A stretch of 8,139 nucleotides of DNA, taken from contig JBFWRS010000085.1 in the NCBI GenBank assembly GCA_050248795.1, positions 1 to 8,139 on the forward strand, given 5' to 3'. Origin of the DNA: CAZTDU01 sp050248795. GTDB lineage: Bacteria > Pseudomonadota > Gammaproteobacteria > Burkholderiales > SG8-39. The notes under the pieces are model-generated. The model ran no database searches. It saw only the letters and a program-made list of their open reading frames with translations, and was not told the origin of the DNA. Positions 1-6,647 of the stretch are shown here, one piece after another; position 1 is the stretch's first letter, and the number at the start of each line of letters is the position of its first letter. A program made the translations under genes and the position numbers.

Positions 1-1298
1 TCGCCGTACTTGGCGCGCACGTAGTCGATCACGCGATCGCGCCCGTCCTGGCAGAAGTCGATGTCGAAGTCCGGCATCGACACGCGCTCCGGGTTCAGGA
101 AGCGCTCGAACAGCAGGTCGTAGCGCAACGGGTCGAGGTCGGTAATGCCGAGGCTGTACGCGACCAGCGACCCGGCGCCGGAGCCGCGCCCCGGGCCCAC
201 CGGGACGCCGTTCGGAAAGTCGGGCTCGCGCACCGACCGGGCCCAGCCGATGAAGTCGGCGACGATGAGGAAGTAGCCGGCGAAGCCCATGTTCAGGATG
301 GTCTCCAGCTCGAACTCGAGCCGCGCGCGGTAGCGTTCCTCTTCCCTCGCGCGTGCCGCCGCATCCGGGAACAGCTTCTCCATGCGCCGCGCGAGGCCGG
401 CGCGCGCCTGTGCGCGCAGGTAGTCCTCGATGGACTCGCCCCCGGGCGTGGGAAACGGCGGCAGCCGGCTCTTGCCGAGTTCGAGTTCCAGGTTGCACCG
501 TCGCGCGATCTCGACCGAGTTCTGCAGCGCCTGCGGAATGTCGGCGAAGAGCGCGGCCATTTCCTCCTGCGTCCGGAAATACTGCTCCGGCGTGAAAAGC
601 TTCGGGCGGCGCTGGTCGCCGAGTATGTAGCCCTGCGAGATGCAGACCCTCGCCTCGTGGGCGCGGAAATCGTCCCGCTGCAGGAACTGGACCGGATGCG
701 TGGCGACGACCGGGAGCTTCAGGCGCACGGCGAGCTCCAGCGTGCGCGACACCAGGGCTTCGGTCTGCGGCGCGCCGGCACGCTGCACCTCCAGGTAGTA
801 GCGCCCCGGAAAGCGCATCGCCCACGCCTTCGCCGCACGCTCCGCGCCCGCGACACTGCCGCTGCGCAGCGCCTGCCCGACGTCCCCCGCCGCCGCGCCG
901 GACAGTACGATCACGCCGTCCGTTCCGGTTTCGTCCAGCCAGTCGGCCGAAATCTCGGCGCGCGCCCGATGCTGGTTCGACAGCCACGCGCGCGTCAGCC
1001 AGTCGGACAGCCTGAGGTATCCCGCGCGCGACTGGCACAGCATCAGCACCCGCGACGGCTTGTCGCGATCGGCATCGTTCTGGATCCAGCAATCGGCGCC
1101 CAGCACGGGCTTGACGCCCGCGGCGCTCGCCGCCTTGTAGAACTTCACCATGCCGAACATGTTGGCGCTGTCGGTGAGGGCCAGCGCGGGCATGCCGTCG
1201 GCCGCCGCCGCAGCCACCGCGTCGTCGATCCGCACGATGCCGTCGGACACCGAGTATTCGCTGTGCAGCCTCAGGTGTACGAAGCGGGGATCGGTCAT
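1..1298 (-). CDS. dnaE: DNA polymerase III subunit alpha, N-terminal part (runs off the left edge)
   Basis: Catalytic subunit of the replicative DNA polymerase III holoenzyme, active at the replication fork in the cytoplasm. The 432 complete codons read without interruption from ATG at 1298. The N-terminus MTDPRFVHLRLHSEYS opens the PHP domain and closely resembles known DnaE proteins. Residues 368-377 are the polymerase motif GPGRGSGAGS. Residues 409-414 read PDFDID; by analogy with E. coli D401/D403, D410 and D412 are the metal-binding catalytic aspartates. The family is about 1,160 aa, so roughly the last 60% lies outside the window. The N-terminus fits replicative DnaE rather than the error-prone ImuC/DnaE2 type, but the full length was not seen. 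It lies 32 bases downstream of purM on the same strand and may be co-transcribed. No strong Shine-Dalgarno is visible before the ATG. A stretch of about 7 extra residues (354-361) precedes the GPGRGSG motif compared with E. coli. Confidence 0.96.
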   Translation of the reverse strand, partial: MTDPRFVHLRLHSEYSVSDGIVRIDDAVAAAAADGMPALALTDSANMFGMVKFYKAASAAGVKPVLGADCWIQNDADRDKPSRVLMLCQSRAGYLRLSDWLTRAWLSNQHRARAEISADWLDETGTDGVIVLSGAAAGDVGQALRSGSVAGAERAAKAWAMRFPGRYYLEVQRAGAPQTEALVSRTLELAVRLKLPVVATHPVQFLQRDDFRAHEARVCISQGYILGDQRRPKLFTPEQYFRTQEEMAALFADIPQALQNSVEIARRCNLELELGKSRLPPFPTPGGESIEDYLRAQARAGLARRMEKLFPDAAARAREEERYRARLEFELETILNMGFAGYFLIVADFIGWARSVREPDFPNGVPVGPGRGSGAGSLVAYSLGITDLDPLRYDLLFERFLNPERVSMPDFDIDFCQDGRDRVIDYVRAKYG

Positions 1299-1330
1299 GG
1301 ATCGGGAGCGTTTCGCGCAGCGTACTCCGG

Positions 1331-2332
1331 CTACCTGACGACCGCTTCCGGTTCGCCGTCATGCGCTTCGATGTGCCCGATCCGGTACACCGTCTCGCCG
1401 GCGGCTTCGAGGAACCCGGTGGCGCGCGCCGCGTCTTCCCCGGCGACGATTACGGCCATGCCGATGCCGCAGTTGAACACGCGGTGCATCTCGTCCTCCG
1501 CGACGCCGCCTTCGCGCTGCAGCCACTGGAACAGTTCGGGACGCGGCCAGGACTTCGATTCGATCACTGCGCGCGTGCCCTGCGGCAGGCAGCGCGGCAC
1601 GTTGCCGGTGATGCCGCCGCCGGTGATGTGCGCAAGGCCCTTCACCGGCACTTCGCGCATCAGCGCGAGCAGCGGCTTCACGTAGATCCGCGTCGGCTCG
1701 AGGAACTGCGCACCGCGCGCGGGCCCGGCGTGCTCCAGGATCCGGCGGATCAGCGAAAAGCCGTTCGAATGCGCGCCGCTGGAGGCGAGGCCCAGCACCG
1801 CATCGCCGGCGCGTATCGAGCGCCCGTCGATGATGGCGTCCTTCTCGACCACGCCGACACAGAAGCCCGCGAGGTCGTACTCGCCCGGCGGGTACATGCC
1901 CGGCATCTCGGCAGTCTCGCCGCCGATCAGTGCGCAGCCCGCGAGCTCGCAGCCGCGCGCGATGCCCTTGATGACCTGGGCGGCGACGTCGTTGTCGAGC
2001 TTGCCGCAGGCGAAGTAGTCGAGAAAGAAGAGCGGCTCCGCGCCCTGCACCAGCACGTCGTTCACGCTCATCGCGACCAGGTCGATGCCGACGGTATCGT
2101 GCCGCCCGAGCGAGAACGCGAGCATCAGCTTGGTGCCCACGCCGTCGGTGCCTGACACGAGCACCGGCTGGCGGTACTTCTTCGGCAACTCGACCAGCGC
2201 ACCGAAGCCGCCGATTCCGGCGAGCACCTCGGGACGCATGGTGCGGCGGGCGAACGGCTTGATGGCGTCGACCAGCGCGTCGCCCTTGTCGATATCAACG
2301 CCCGCGTCGCGGTAGGAAAGTCCGGTCGACAT
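1331..2332 (-). CDS. purM: Phosphoribosylformylglycinamidine cyclo-ligase (AIR synthetase)
   Basis: Cytosolic enzyme of de novo purine synthesis: it closes the imidazole ring of FGAM to give AIR, using ATP. The product is 333 aa, near the usual 345. The start at 2332 gives MSTGLSYRDAGVDIDKGDAL, matching the family's N-terminus; an in-frame ATG at 2407 would add 25 residues unlike the family and would run into the divergent permease gene. Visible family motifs are SGTDGVGTKL (60-69, ATP-binding region), GIDLVAMSVNDVLVQGAEP (82-100), GGETAEMPGMY (137-147), a SSGAHSNGFSL segment and HITGGGITGNVPR. It is transcribed divergently from the AI-2E-family permease, 35 bases apart, and leads toward dnaE. 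A TAGAAT hexamer at 2361-2356 on the minus strand is a possible -10 box; no good -35 is seen. The call is secure; no key residue looks altered. Confidence 0.97.
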   Translation of the reverse strand: MSTGLSYRDAGVDIDKGDALVDAIKPFARRTMRPEVLAGIGGFGALVELPKKYRQPVLVSGTDGVGTKLMLAFSLGRHDTVGIDLVAMSVNDVLVQGAEPLFFLDYFACGKLDNDVAAQVIKGIARGCELAGCALIGGETAEMPGMYPPGEYDLAGFCVGVVEKDAIIDGRSIRAGDAVLGLASSGAHSNGFSLIRRILEHAGPARGAQFLEPTRIYVKPLLALMREVPVKGLAHITGGGITGNVPRCLPQGTRAVIESKSWPRPELFQWLQREGGVAEDEMHRVFNCGIGMAVIVAGEDAARATGFLEAAGETVYRIGHIEAHDGEPEAVVR

Positions 2333-2367
2333 GCTAGAGTCCAGAGGGAACCCTGATTCTACTCGAC
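2333..2367. promoter_or_regulatory. Divergent purM/perM intergenic region with candidate -10 boxes
   Basis: These 35 bases must hold start signals for one or both divergent genes. On the minus strand TAGAAT (2361-2356) matches the sigma-70 -10 consensus at 5 of 6 positions and would give a leader of about 17 bases for purM. On the plus strand TGCTAGAGT (2332-2340) resembles an extended -10 (TGn plus 4 of 6) and would give a leader of about 20 bases for perM. Neither has a convincing -35 at 16-18 bases. If both are used, the promoters overlap and would compete. This is inference from hexamer matches only. Confidence 0.35.
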
Positions 2368-3429
2368 ATGCCCGGCCAGATCCTCGCAAATCCACTGCTT
2401 TGGGCATGGGCCGCCATCGCCGCGGTGTCGCTGTGGCTGGTGTGGCTGCTGTCGCCGATCCTCGCGCCCTTCCTGTTCGCGGGAATCCTCGCCTACGTGC
2501 TAAACCCGATCGTCGAGCGGCTCGCGGGCAGGCGCATGCGCCGCACCTTCGCCGTGCTGCTTGTCATCAGCCTTGCGCTGCTCGCGATCGTCAGCATTGC
2601 GCTGGTGGTCGTGCCGCTGTTCTACAAGGAGCTGCGCATGCTGGCGGACCGCTTTCCCGCTTTCCTCGTCTGGATCAACCAGACAGTCGCGCCGTGGCTC
2701 GAGGACCGGTTCCAGATCAGCTTCCAGCTCGACGTCGCAACGGTGAAGCAGCTCGCCGGACGCGTGTTTGCCGACAACGACGGCCTGGTGCCGCAGATCC
2801 TGGCTTCGCTGCGCATCGGCGGGCTCGCCTTCATCGCCTTCCTCGCCAACATGCTGCTGGTGCCGGTGGTGCTGTTTTACCTGCTGCGAGACTGGGGAAT
2901 GCTGATCTCGCGCGCGGAGGCGCTGGTGCCGCGCAGGCTGCACGAGCGCGTGCGCACCATCGTCATGGAGATCGACCAGGTGCTCGCCGAGTTCCTGCGC
3001 GGGCAGTTGCTGGTGGTCATCGCGATGACCGTCTACTTCGTCACCGCGCTGTGGTTCACCGGACTGGATTTCGCGCTGCCGATCGGCATCATCACCGGCA
3101 TGCTGGTGTTCATCCCGTACGTCGGCGCGTTCACCGGATTCCTGCTCGGCACGGTCGCCGCGGTGCTGCAGTTCGGCACCATCTCCGGCGTGCTGTGGGT
3201 ATGGCTCGCCTTCTTCGTCGGCCAGACCATCGAGGGCTTCGTCGTCACGCCCAGCCTGGTCGGCGAGCGCATCGGCCTGCACCCGGTCGCGGTGATCTTC
3301 GCGCTGCTCGCCTTCGGGCAGGTGTTCGGCTTCTTCGGCGTGCTGCTCGCGCTTCCCGCCAGCGCCGCACTGCTGGTCGGCCTGCGACACGTGCGCAAGG
3401 CCTACCTGAACAGCTCCCTATACGCCTGA
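2368..3429 (+). CDS. AI-2E family (PerM-like) membrane transporter
   Basis: Inner-membrane protein of 353 aa, the usual size for the AI-2E/PerM family (TqsA, YdgG, PerM). The family name comes from autoinducer-2 export by one E. coli member; the substrate of most members, including this one, is unknown. About eight hydrophobic segments are visible near residues 11-28, 31-47, 61-83, 150-173, 214-230, 236-260, 272-290 and 305-335, with a hydrophilic loop at about 85-145 between the third and fourth. Family signatures seen are FLRGQ (209-213), IPYVG (249-253), EGFVVTPSLVGERIGLHP (289-306) and GFFGVLLALP (321-330). The ATG at 2368 is the best start, though the nearest purine-rich stretch (AGAGGGAA, 2343-2350) is too far upstream for a good Shine-Dalgarno. 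Its stop codon abuts the hda ATG, so the two are very likely translated from one mRNA. I recall this purM / permease / hda order from other betaproteobacteria. Confidence 0.93.
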   Translation: MPGQILANPLLWAWAAIAAVSLWLVWLLSPILAPFLFAGILAYVLNPIVERLAGRRMRRTFAVLLVISLALLAIVSIALVVVPLFYKELRMLADRFPAFLVWINQTVAPWLEDRFQISFQLDVATVKQLAGRVFADNDGLVPQILASLRIGGLAFIAFLANMLLVPVVLFYLLRDWGMLISRAEALVPRRLHERVRTIVMEIDQVLAEFLRGQLLVVIAMTVYFVTALWFTGLDFALPIGIITGMLVFIPYVGAFTGFLLGTVAAVLQFGTISGVLWVWLAFFVGQTIEGFVVTPSLVGERIGLHPVAVIFALLAFGQVFGFFGVLLALPASAALLVGLRHVRKAYLNSSLYA

Positions 3430-4035
3430 ATGCGGCAGCTGAGTCTTGCCATGCAGCCGCCGCGTGCGCCCACGCTGGACAATTTCGTCCCCGGCGCCAA
3501 TGCCGAGCTGCTCGCGCGGCTGCGCGAACTGGCTGCGGGCACGCTGGGCGAGGCCGTGATCTACCTCTGGGGCGAGACAGGTTCGGGACGCAGCCACCTG
3601 CTGGCCGCCTGCTCGAGCCCCGGCGTATGCGTCGCCGACGACGTCGATGCGCTGGACGAAGCCGCGCAGATCTCGCTCTTCAACCGCATCAACGAGGCGC
3701 GCGAGCACGGCGGCAAGGTGCTCGCCGCAGGCAGCGCGCCGCCCGCGCAACTGAAGCTGCGCGACGACCTGCGCAGCCGTCTCGGCTGGGGACTCGTCTA
3801 TCAGGTCAAGGCACTGACCGATGACGACAGGGCGCTGTACCTCGCCGCCGAGGGCAGCCGCCGCGGGCTCGAACTCTCCGACGAGGTGATCAGGTACCTG
3901 CTCTCGCACGTGCGCCGCGACATGCCGTCGCTCGACGCGCTGGTAGATCACCTCGACCGGCACGCGCTGGAAAAGCAGCGTCGCGTCACGCTGCCGCTGG
4001 TGCGCGAGGCGCTGTCTGCGCTCCGTAGGGACTGA
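3430..4035 (+). CDS. hda: DnaA regulatory inactivator Hda, compact form
   Basis: AAA+ protein related to DnaA domain III. With the DNA-loaded sliding clamp it stimulates hydrolysis of DnaA-bound ATP and so prevents re-initiation of replication. Residues 3-8 (QLSLAM) fit the N-terminal clamp-binding motif and support the ATG at 3430; starting at Met8 would lose it. Walker A is GETGSGRS (48-55), with Arg in the usual Lys place as in other Hda proteins. Walker B is VCVADD (66-71). SRLGWG (116-121) carries the box VII/arginine-finger region, with R117 the likely finger, and RRDMPSL (162-168) the sensor II region. At 201 aa it is about 30 shorter than E. coli Hda (233). The loss is concentrated between Walker A and Walker B: about 15 residues from S55 to D70 against about 45 in E. 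coli as I recall it. The reading frame is intact. The ATG follows the permease TGA with no gap, suggesting translational coupling. Confidence 0.9.
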   Translation: MRQLSLAMQPPRAPTLDNFVPGANAELLARLRELAAGTLGEAVIYLWGETGSGRSHLLAACSSPGVCVADDVDALDEAAQISLFNRINEAREHGGKVLAAGSAPPAQLKLRDDLRSRLGWGLVYQVKALTDDDRALYLAAEGSRRGLELSDEVIRYLLSHVRRDMPSLDALVDHLDRHALEKQRRVTLPLVREALSALRRD

Positions 4036-4061
4036 GCCCGGCGGCGACCTGGCCGGCGGGC
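4036..4061 (+). other. GC-rich imperfect hairpin after hda, no T-tract
   Basis: Directly after the hda stop codon, arms GCCCGGCGG and CCGGCGGGC pair at 8 of 9 positions around an 8-base loop. No run of T follows, so it is not a classical intrinsic terminator. It might pause polymerase or protect the 3' end of the perM-hda message. A TAACAT hexamer at 4071-4076 after it could be a weak -10 box for the downstream phosphatase operon, but no -35 is visible. In such GC-rich sequence a stem of this quality can arise by chance. Confidence 0.3.
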
Positions 4062-4126
4062 GCGATGGGGTAACATGACGCGCTCCGCGACCTGGCAGAA
4101 GAAGCCCTGACTGCCGAGCGACCCAG

Positions 4127-4816
4127 ATGCGGCTTGCCCTATTCGATCTCGACCACACGCTGCTCTCAGGCGACTCCGACTACGAGTGGGGCCAGTTCCT
4201 CATCGACCAGGGCGTGCTCGAGCGCGACACTTACGAGCGGCAGAACGCGGCGTACTTCGAGCAGTACAAGGCCGGCACGCTCGACATCCACGAGTTCCTC
4301 GGCTTCGCGCTGCGCCCGCTCGCCGAGCACACGCCGGCAGACCTGGCACGCTGGCATGCCGGGTTCATGCAGCAGCGGATCCTGCCGATGATCGGCGCGC
4401 CGGCTCGCGCGCTGGTGCGCACTCACCTGGACGCGGGCGACCTGTGCGCCATCGTCACCGCCACCAACAGCTTCGTCACCCGGCCGATCGCGCAGGCGTT
4501 CGGCGTTTCGCACCTGGTCGCCACCGAGCCTGAATCTGCCGGGGGCACATATACCGGCAGGGTTGCCGGCACTCCCTGCTTTCGCGAGGGCAAGATCGTG
4601 CGCGTCGAAGAATGGCTCGCCGGCATGGGGCGCAGCCTGCAGGACTTCGCCGCCAGCACCTTCTACAGCGATTCGCACAACGACCTGCCGCTGATGGAGC
4701 GCGTGACGCGCCCGGTGGCGGTCGACCCGGACGATACGTTGCGCCCCGAGGCCCTGCGGCGCCAGTGGCCCATAATCTCGCTGCGAGAGGAGCAACGCGA
4801 TCCTGCCACCCTTTAG
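4127..4816 (+). CDS. HAD-superfamily subfamily IB phosphatase (SerB/CicA-like)
   Basis: Cytosolic Mg-dependent phosphatase of 229 aa with all four HAD motifs. Motif I is FDLDHTL (6-12; D7 nucleophile, D9 acid/base). Motif II is TATN (111-114). The motif III lysine is K156 in FREGKIVRV. Motif IV is SDSHNDLPLM (181-190, D182 and D186). The helical cap between motifs I and II (about 14-90) is the IB type. It resembles the PSPase-like group named TIGR01490, whose members are often annotated as phosphoserine phosphatase without proof; the substrate is unknown. The ATG at 4127 gives motif I at the usual distance from the N-terminus. A weak GAGCG precedes it. It stands 91 bases after hda and 27 bases before pcnB on the same strand, so it probably opens the pcnB-folK-kinase unit. 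Candidate substrates are a small phosphomonoester or, by context only, a pterin or nucleotide monophosphate. Confidence 0.92.
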   Translation: MRLALFDLDHTLLSGDSDYEWGQFLIDQGVLERDTYERQNAAYFEQYKAGTLDIHEFLGFALRPLAEHTPADLARWHAGFMQQRILPMIGAPARALVRTHLDAGDLCAIVTATNSFVTRPIAQAFGVSHLVATEPESAGGTYTGRVAGTPCFREGKIVRVEEWLAGMGRSLQDFAASTFYSDSHNDLPLMERVTRPVAVDPDDTLRPEALRRQWPIISLREEQRDPATL

Positions 4817-4843
4817 ACGCCCGACACCGGACGCCCCACTCAG

Positions 4844-6166
4844 ATGATCAAACGCTTCATTCGCCGGGTGCTCGGCCTCGCCCCTGCAGGGCCTGTCCGC
4901 ATACCCCGAGGAAAGCACGGCCTCTCCCGCGACCGCATCAGCCCCGCGGCACTGAAGGTCTGCGAAGCGCTGCAGCAGGCCGGCCACCCGGCCTACGTGG
5001 TCGGCGGCGCGGTGCGCGACGTGCTGCTGAACGTAACGCCCAAGGACTTCGACGTCGCCACCGCGGCACGGCCCGAGCAGGTGAAGCCGCTCTTCCGGCG
5101 CGCCATCATCATCGGCAGGCGCTTTCGCCTGGTGCACGTGATCATCGGCCAGGAGACGGTGGAGACGTCCACGTTCCGCGCCGCCGACACCGGGATCGAG
5201 GAAAAGAGCGAGCATGGCCGCGTGCTGCGCGACAATGTCTTCGGCACGCAGGAGGAGGATGCGCGCCGCCGCGACTTCACCATCAACGCGCTGTACTACG
5301 ATCCCGCCACCGAGGAGGTCATCGACTTCCACGGCGGCCTCGCCGACCTGAAGAAGCGCCTGCTGCGCGTGATCGGCGATCCCGAGACGCGCTTTCGCGA
5401 AGACCCGGTGCGCATGCTGCGTGCGGTGCGCCTGTGCGCAAAGCTGGGACTCACGCTGGAGGGCACGACGCGCGGGCCGATACGCAGGCTGGCGCCGCTG
5501 ATCGAGCACGTGCCGCCGGCCCGGCTGTTCGACGAAATGCTGAAGCTGCTGCTCTCCGGGCACGCCAGTGCGTGCCTGCGGCAACTGCGGCACGAAGGCC
5601 TGCACAAGGGCGTGCTGCCGCTGCTCGATGTCATCCTCGACCAGCCACTGGGAGAGCGATTCGTCACGCTCGCGCTCGCGCAGACCGACGAGCGCGTGCT
5701 CGCCGGCAAGTCGGTGTCGCCGGCCTTCCTCTTCGCCGCGCTGCTGTGGCACGAAGTCCTCGCGGCATGGAAAGCCCGGCGCTCGCGCGACGAAGCGTCG
5801 ATCCCCGCGCTGGAAGCGGCGATGGACGAGGTGCTCGATGCGCAGTGCGAGAAGCTCGCCATTACGCGCAAGCTCACCGCGACGATGCGCGAGGTCTGGC
5901 AGTTGCAGCCGCGCTTCGAGCTGCGCTCGGGACAGCGACCCTACCGGTTGATCGAGGCACCGCGCTTTCGCATGGCGTACGATTTCCTCGCCATCCGTGC
6001 GGCTAGCGGCGAGGTTCCCTCGGAACTCGAATCATGGTGGCGCGCGTTCCAGTTTGCCGACGAGGAGACCCGGCGCGCGATGCTGGTGCCGGATACCGCA
6101 CCGCGCAAGCGCAGGCGCCGCCGCAAGAAGAAGGCCCCAGCGGCAGACGCGCCCCGGCAGGCGTGA
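4844..6166 (+). CDS. pcnB: Poly(A) polymerase I (polynucleotide adenylyltransferase)
   Basis: Adds 3' poly(A) tails to RNA, which in bacteria marks transcripts and regulatory RNAs for decay by exonucleases. The product is 440 aa (E. coli about 465) in the class II nucleotidyltransferase fold. The nucleotidyltransferase signature is VVGGAVRD (52-59) followed by PKDFDVAT (66-73), with D68 and D70 the metal-binding carboxylates. RRDFTINALYY (142-152) and RFREDPVRMLRAVRL (183-197) complete the head and neck. PcnB rather than tRNA CCA-transferase is supported by the N-terminal IPRGKHGLSRDRIS segment (20-33), the C-terminal FRMAYDFLAIRA segment and a very basic tail, RKRRRRRKKK (421-430), typical of PcnB and likely to bind RNA. 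The ATG at 4844 is the first start after the in-frame stop of the upstream phosphatase gene. No clear Shine-Dalgarno is seen. The stop codon overlaps the folK start. Confidence 0.96.
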   Translation: MIKRFIRRVLGLAPAGPVRIPRGKHGLSRDRISPAALKVCEALQQAGHPAYVVGGAVRDVLLNVTPKDFDVATAARPEQVKPLFRRAIIIGRRFRLVHVIIGQETVETSTFRAADTGIEEKSEHGRVLRDNVFGTQEEDARRRDFTINALYYDPATEEVIDFHGGLADLKKRLLRVIGDPETRFREDPVRMLRAVRLCAKLGLTLEGTTRGPIRRLAPLIEHVPPARLFDEMLKLLLSGHASACLRQLRHEGLHKGVLPLLDVILDQPLGERFVTLALAQTDERVLAGKSVSPAFLFAALLWHEVLAAWKARRSRDEASIPALEAAMDEVLDAQCEKLAITRKLTATMREVWQLQPRFELRSGQRPYRLIEAPRFRMAYDFLAIRAASGEVPSELESWWRAFQFADEETRRAMLVPDTAPRKRRRRRKKKAPAADAPRQA

Positions 6167-6642
6167 GCATCGCCTACGTCGGCATCGGCGCCAACCTCGG
6201 CGATCCGCGCGCGCAAGTGCGCCTCGCGTTCGACGAACTCGACGCCATCCCGGGCACGCGCGTCACCGCGCGCTCGTCGCTCTACCGTACCGCGCCGCTC
6301 GGCGCCGACGGACAGCCCGACTACGTCAACGCTGTGGCGTGCATCGACACCGCCCTCGCGCCGGCGGCGCTGCTTGTCGCGCTGCGATCGATAGAGGACC
6401 GGCACGGGCGCGACAGGCCGTACCGCAACGCGCCGCGGACGCTCGACCTCGACCTGCTGCTGTACGAACGCGAGCGCATCTTCACGGACGAGCTCACCGT
6501 GCCGCACCCGCGCATGCACGAGCGCGCCTTCGTTCTCGTGCCGCTGCTCGAGATCGCGCCCGGCGCGGCGATACCCGGGCTCGGCCCCGCGGGCGAGTTC
6601 CTCGATCGCTGCGCGGATCAGCCGACGCAGAAGCTGGACTGA
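6163..6642 (+). CDS. folK: 2-amino-4-hydroxy-6-hydroxymethyldihydropteridine pyrophosphokinase (HPPK)
   Basis: Cytosolic folate-pathway enzyme that transfers pyrophosphate from ATP to 6-hydroxymethyl-dihydropterin before dihydropteroate synthase acts. With the GTG start at 6163 the product is 159 aa, the same length as E. coli FolK, and begins (M)SIAYVGIGANLGDP like the family. An ATG at 6034 in the same frame would add 43 residues lying wholly inside pcnB and without family resemblance, so it is rejected. Motifs are SSLYRTAPLG (38-47), QPDYVNAV (51-58), the HPPK signature APRTLDLDLLLY (90-101; D95 and D97 bind Mg) and LTVPHPRMHERAFVL (111-125). GTG and the pcnB TGA share bases as GTGA, a classic translational-coupling arrangement; AGG at 6159-6161 is too close to be a good ribosome site on its own. 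The kinase gene follows after 5 bases. Confidence 0.95.
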   Translation: MSIAYVGIGANLGDPRAQVRLAFDELDAIPGTRVTARSSLYRTAPLGADGQPDYVNAVACIDTALAPAALLVALRSIEDRHGRDRPYRNAPRTLDLDLLLYERERIFTDELTVPHPRMHERAFVLVPLLEIAPGAAIPGLGPAGEFLDRCADQPTQKLD

Positions 6643-6647
6643 GCCCG

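Noticed and set aside
1299..1330. Possible hairpin (GGAG...CTCC) between purM and dnaE as a terminator
   Set aside because: The stem is short and interrupted and lacks a T-run on the transcribed strand; it would not separate the two genes convincingly.
657..2155. Plus-strand open frames across dnaE and purM (657-1685 and 1361-2155)
   Set aside because: Both are antisense to DnaE and PurM, whose motifs are intact on the minus strand; the products are low-complexity Arg/Ala/His-rich.
2333..2407. N-terminal extension of purM to an ATG at 2407
   Set aside because: The 25 added residues do not resemble PurM and would overlap the divergent permease start; Met at 2332 begins the family's conserved N-terminus.
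2331..3824. A 497-codon open frame on the plus strand overlapping perM and hda in another frame
   Set aside because: The translation is dominated by Arg, Ala and Pro with no domain pattern, whereas the overlapping frame encodes a clear membrane transporter.
4075..4110. An 11-codon frame (MTRSATWQKKP) before the HAD phosphatase, as a leader peptide
   Set aside because: No Shine-Dalgarno, no codon run suggesting attenuation and no alternative hairpins with a T-tract; most likely chance.
4166..5752. A 528-codon open frame on the minus strand opposite the phosphatase and pcnB genes
   Set aside because: It lies wholly antisense to two strongly supported genes and has shadow-frame composition (rich in Arg, Ala, Gln, His, Val) with no recognisable motif; long antisense frames are expected in GC-rich DNA.
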